A DNA stretch of 64,000 nt. Source: Porites lobata. Lineage: Eukaryota; Cnidaria; Anthozoa; Scleractinia; Poritidae. The notes under the pieces were generated by a model that worked only from the letters and a program-made list of their open reading frames with translations, had not been told where the DNA came from and did no database searches. Every line of letters starts with the position of its first letter. The stretch's first letter is position 1. The stretch lies in the NCBI GenBank assembly GCA_942486035.1, contig CALNXK010000038.1:2522501-2586500 (forward strand), read 5' to 3'. A program made the position numbers and the translations under genes. This document shows, one piece after another, positions 59,301 through 64,000 of this stretch.

Positions 59301-62300
59301 ATTTTTTTAATTAGTAAAATTTTAGTGACGTGTACCTTGCAAAGAAGTGTCGCGGCTCTCATTCGTGTTTCCTCCACACCCATTGGGTCTCCTGTGTTAT
59401 TTACTTCCAATAGACGAGATAGCATTGGAAACAAAACCTGTAACAGACAAAGCTCTCCCCTCAAGTACCTACACTAACAAACAATCAACAAAAAACTAAT
59501 GCTAAACAAAGATTTATAAAGCAGATTCAAGTCCAGTGATACTTGAAAGATAAACCTACCTTATTAAAACAGGCCTCCCATTCCACTGCCGTCAGAGCTT
59601 GTAGATCGTGAACCAGCAAAGCACGCTGAAGGTAAGTCAGCGCTGACATCCTCACATCACGGCGCATGTCACAACACAACCGCGCAATTCCCTGCAGTAG
59701 CGGGCACCAACACTTGCTCCAGAGAAATTCCATTTCATGATCACACACTGTGCTTGCGACACCACTGCTCGTCTGCGATTGGCTGCTTTCATCCGGGGCT
59801 TGATCAAAGAGCACACGTCCGTATGTGTGCAGCGTGTACATAAGCTCGGTGAGTTGTAACGACATGGCATCGTAAGTGTTGTTAATGGTTTCCACGATCT
59901 CAGCCTCGTCTTCACTACTTGCAGGACTGCTGGTGGCAGACCTTGTGGATTTACGCGTTTTTAAACTCGTGGGACTGACCTTCTTTGACCGCGAAGACGC
60001 TGCCTTTTTGCTGTTACGTCCCCAGCTCCCCTTGTAGTCAGCCGCGTGTTCTTTAAACTGCCACCCATCCTGTCTGTATCCTTCACCTCCGTTAATACTC
60101 GCTTCTGAAAACACGCGGATGGCGTGTACACACTGCAAAAAGTTCTCTTTCGTAACGTGTGTATTATCACGGATCAAAAACGCCAACGTCTGGCACGATT
60201 TAACAAAGGATTTACTATCATGTCTGTTCAGTTTAACCCCAACTGTTAGTTCATACTGATTTGCGGGCGAACTTTCCGAGTCCTGTTTAGTTATCACCAG
60301 CCACGTATCGCCTAATATACTTCCACCTAACCCAGAATCCGCCTCTACGCTGGTAAACGAGCTAACATCGCTCTCCGAGTTTGAAAGTCCCTCGGCAAAC
60401 TCGTAATCTCCCGAGATCGAATCACTATCCGTATCCTTGGAAACCGCTGTCATGGCAACAGGACCGGGAGTCACGGTTGGGAGAGAAGCAGCGGCACCGA
60501 CGCACTCTAAAAGCGTAAACACTGTGACCCAGTCTCTCGCGGCAGTTATGCTCGAGGCATTTGTCCGTATGAGTTCGTGAAGTCCGAATGAAACTTGCCT
60601 CCCACAGGCTTGGAGGACATTATGTTTCATCAACAGAAGAATACGAAGAGTTAAAAGAACTTGACTAGAGACTTCTTCTTTGTGTAAAAGGCGGATCGCC
60701 AACCGCAGTAGCCCCACAACTGATCTTTCCACGATTGAACTACAAAGAAAATGAGAAATAGTTGTTGCCTAAATTAGATCGAATTGTACACTTTGTAATC
60801 TCTACCTTTTGAGGTCATTCTTGCCGGGTAAGGGAGGGGAATCCAGGATTTGAATTTTCTACTTTTGCAATTATGCTCTGTCAAGGTAAGCTACGTGACC
60901 TGCATACCTGTCTACAATGTATGTAAAGATTGGGGGAACCTGGAACTTTGTATATGTCGTGGTAAAATCTTTGTTTTTTTTAATTCTGGTTATGGTAAAA
61001 TATGCTAATGACTATAAAAAAGACAATAAATTTGAACATATGATATAATTACTTCCAATTGCCTCCACTTCTGGACCAAACTGCTCCATTTTATATTGTT
61101 GCACATGATGTAATTTTTCCTTACCTGTGCTGAGTTGCATTCACAAGAATATTGGACAAATGGTCTCTCACTGTTCCCCACAATGCTGAAACACGATCCC
61201 TGAAAAAAAAAAAACAGAAACATACCAACAATATAGTCACACAAATCGGGTTTCTATCGTCACGAGACCAGCAAGACCAAAGTATTTGTAAAACACTTGA
61301 AACCACTAGTCATCTAGAGGAAATAGGACGTTTGTTGTTCTTTGCTCATTGGTAAGAACATATCTCATTGAAAATTCAAGCTCAAGATTGCTGAACAGCT
61401 TCGTGGATCCACGGCAGCACGTCGGAAAGCTTTATCGAGCTTCGCTTATCTTGCTGCAAGATGCGAACTAGCTTTCTTGACTTGGGGCTCCCCGCTGCGT
61501 ATATCGCGGCCACGAGCTGTTGTAAAGAATAATGGGTCACCGCGAAATCTGAGGATAGTTTAGTGAGTGAGCTACCTGTTCTGCAAAACAACTCTGATTA
61601 ACAGTTCCAAAAAGAAAACCGCAGCCTCTTCTTCATAAGATTCTTGGTTATCAACGCTTGAATTATAAATTAACACCTACAAAAAAACAAACAAACAAAC
61701 AAATTAATACGCATAAGAGAGTGAACTCTGTGGCCAATGAACTATGGACAACAAAAAAATGAAATGTAAAACACGTAACATGAGTGCTTGTGTAAATAGA
61801 AGTCGGACCCTAAAAGTCCAAGAGAGGAAACAGGAAAGCAACGAATGAAAATGAACAAACACGTGCTTAGTTACGTGATTTTGTTTACACACAAAGCAAT
61901 TAATACTGAACCCCCAATATCGACATACAAATTCTACACATTTCCTTACAGAATTAGTTGAGAGAATTTGATAAAGGATCAAAGAATTTCCCCGCTTGGT
62001 GATCATAATTAAAGTAAAATCTCGTGACCTTTTCTTTTGGATAGATATTGACACTGTTGGGAGAAAATAGATCTTCATTGTTTGGGATCTTTATGGGTTA
62101 AGAACTTGTTTGAAAGAGTTCGCACGTTTAAGATCGAATTGGACAAACAAAACAAGCGAACCGAACAAAGTAATTGTAGCCTGATTCTGATTGGCTCTAA
62201 AGATGCTTGCTTCTGGTTGAAGGGTGTAGAAGCGAGCGACCGTCGGCGGCGAATCAGGGTAACTTGATCTTCGCGACAAGCAGGTTTATTCTTTTCACAC

Positions 62301-63928
62301 TGCCAAATGTTGAAACATCTAAATAAAAGGGCTGTTTATAACGCCCTAGATCTGATAAGCAAATAGTACAACCTTCATTAGTTCATTCAGCGACTCGGGT
62401 CTTAGGAATTTGCTCTCTGTGATAAGAAGTTCTGGGTGGCATTCCTGTGGGAAAGAAATATAAGTTAAAAAACGATTTGCAACTCACTGGAAAAAAATCT
62501 GTTTTTATTTTACCACTAATAACCTAAAGCGACCAAACGACACCACCTTCTTCGTGGACTATCGAAAAGCCAGTCTAACTTTCACAAGAAGAACAGTTTG
62601 TTCGGAACAGATTCAAATCACAAAATCAAGTTTCAAGAGTTTTATATTATTTGCTGCTTTGTACATCGCTACGCTGTATGATTGGCTAAAAGTTTCGCGC
62701 CAACCTCTCACCGATCAGAAGTCAAACCAAACCAACTCGTGCCTTGTTTGCGCACGTTCCCGCGCTAGTCACGGCTAGACGTATTTGCTTCTCGTTCTGA
62801 TTGGTTCACTAGATTGCCCCAACTGTTGTGATTGGCCAGTTGTTGTACTCACTCTAATGCAGTTATGCGCTTGTTTCTGAGCTTCCTTATCTTCCGTTGT
62901 TTGTCCTCTGTTGCTCGCCGGCTCCGGGTTTACCAAGTACCACCATGAAAATATCGAAGTTTCCTGCCTGTGATCAAGTACAATTTATAAAGTCAGCTAC
63001 GTTTTCTTAAGTAAACGGTGAAATCGGCTGCTCTACCATTTTCTGCGTTAGATTATGCTTCATTTTGAAGTTTTACCTTGTAGACGGTAGCTCCTCCGGG
63101 AGAAGACTTATTCTTCCGCTAGCTTCAACAAAATCTTCAGCCTAAAAACGAAACCATGGCAACAACTCAGTCTATGAAATTGAAAACAAATGTGTTGGTT
63201 AATCTCCTAAGCAGCTGTTATGTCGTCACACAACGATCCTCTACTCCTCTAATCTCTTACCCAGATCGCTTGTTGACGAAGTCGGCTTCGTCAACAAGAG
63301 ATCTCGGGACGAGATTACTCCTCTTCCTCTCCTGTGGGGAGGAGCGTTGATTGAGGTCACGAAAACGGCTGCGTACGAGCCTACGTATTGGCAACATAGA
63401 CTAAGATTTCAAATCCAAGGCGCAAGGGCAGTGTAATGCTCTGGTGAGCTCAAACAAGCCATGCTGTACAGTGTGTGGACCGAAGAAAAGAGGAGGTGCA
63501 CCATAATCCTTCAATTTGGGGGATAAACGATGGAGACGTACAATACGCCATGTAATCGGCTACAAAATCTCCGCCTGTTATTATCAGAAATTTCGCAAGC
63601 CCCAAACAATCATGACTTGCGCGCAAACTTCTTCCCGCGCTTTATGCTTGCTGCACGTATTCGTGACCAATTCTGATTGGCTCATTGAACTGACAGCCTC
63701 TGTTGAGATTGCACAGAGAAAAACCGCTCAACTAAGGAAGTTTTTCCTCACCTCGACCAAAGACTTTGGCAGCATTTTGGCCTTAAACAGCTGAAGCATA
63801 CAATCCATGATGTTTTTCCAGCCTTCCCGGAGAATATCTCCATGGCGATGAGCCAGTGCAAACAGAGTTCTTGCAGACTGCTGTGCCTTCAAATTTTTAC
63901 CAAATGCAACTGGAAGACTTTCACCAGT
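56328..63928 (-). CDS. GBF1: GBF1 (Golgi BFA-resistant ARF-GEF), C-terminal 11 exons, partial
   Basis: GBF1 activates ARF GTPases at the cis-Golgi to recruit COPI. Exons with fully consistent phases are 63928-63752, 63141-63077, 62967-62853, 62444-62373, 61676-61576, 61199-61125, 60739-59560, 59437-59336, 58508-58395, 57605-57269 and 56752-56328 (stop): 2763 nt, 920 residues. Landmarks shared with human GBF1 include ARTLFALAHRHGDILREGW, EEAAVFFLELLIRVVLQNRD, VERSVVGLLRLAIRLL, CWCPLLQGIARLCCD, LTYLQRALLVHDLQALTAVE and the Pro/Ser-rich tail VPIILAPSPALSSLP. These cover the HDS2 and HDS3 helical regions. The DCB, HUS and Sec7 domains lie beyond the right edge. The large 1180-nt exon carries a Ser-rich linker (SDSISGDYEFAEGLSNSESD) and a Lys/Arg/Ser-rich stretch (KKAASSRSKKVSPTSLKTRK). 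Confidence 0.93.
57715..57830. repeat. Single diverged unit of the 106-bp repeat
   Basis: CCATTCAAGTGAAGGCTACT..TTTCCTGTGGCACC..TTTATTATGCTG matches the unit tandemly repeated at 21301-21790. It lies in a GBF1 intron. Confidence 0.75.
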
Positions 63929-64000
63929 CTAAAATATGACGAAAATTTTAACAAACATGCAGAGAAAAATACATTTAATTGTGTTAAACAGGTGGATCAC

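Overview
This is eukaryotic nuclear DNA: AT-rich, with genes split by GT-AG introns, long non-coding stretches and many small DNA transposons, SINEs and LINE fragments. Gene content (NCOA4, GBF1, FBXO16, DSTYK-like) is animal. The repeats resemble those I know from stony corals, so an anthozoan, probably a scleractinian coral, is the most likely source; the species cannot be told. Gene models were built by joining ORFs at splice sites and checking that intron phases agree.

Layout. 1-10.25 kb: a partial direct duplicate of the NCOA4 5' region (promoter, non-coding first exon, part of intron 1) without its coding exon, split by a nested stack of mobile elements (2.05-8.73 kb). 10.5-14.1 kb, minus: first four exons of a PRPP synthetase-like gene most like plant PRS4, with no further exons visible. 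14.4-20.75 kb, plus: FBXO16, divergent from it, with a frameshift and a stop codon in the F-box exon. 23.8-24.6 kb, minus: an intronless 247-aa gene of unknown function. 25.9-34.6 kb and 36.6-45.8 kb, minus: two tandem copies of a DSTYK-like gene, separated by a LINE remnant and a truncated foldback element. 46.45-52.4 kb, plus: the complete NCOA4 locus. 56.3-64 kb, minus: the C-terminal 11 exons of GBF1, running off the right edge.

Most unusual content: the DSTYK-like genes encode a dynamin-type GTPase domain with intact G1, G3 and G4 motifs joined to a kinase domain that has lost its glycine loop, DFG, catalytic-loop Asn and APE. This is a predicted GTPase-pseudokinase in tandem array. The two copies diverge unevenly, and copy B carries a 7-nt length change at one exon start that breaks the frame. 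The window also records nested insertions whose target-site duplications can be read directly because duplicated segments supply empty-site comparisons.
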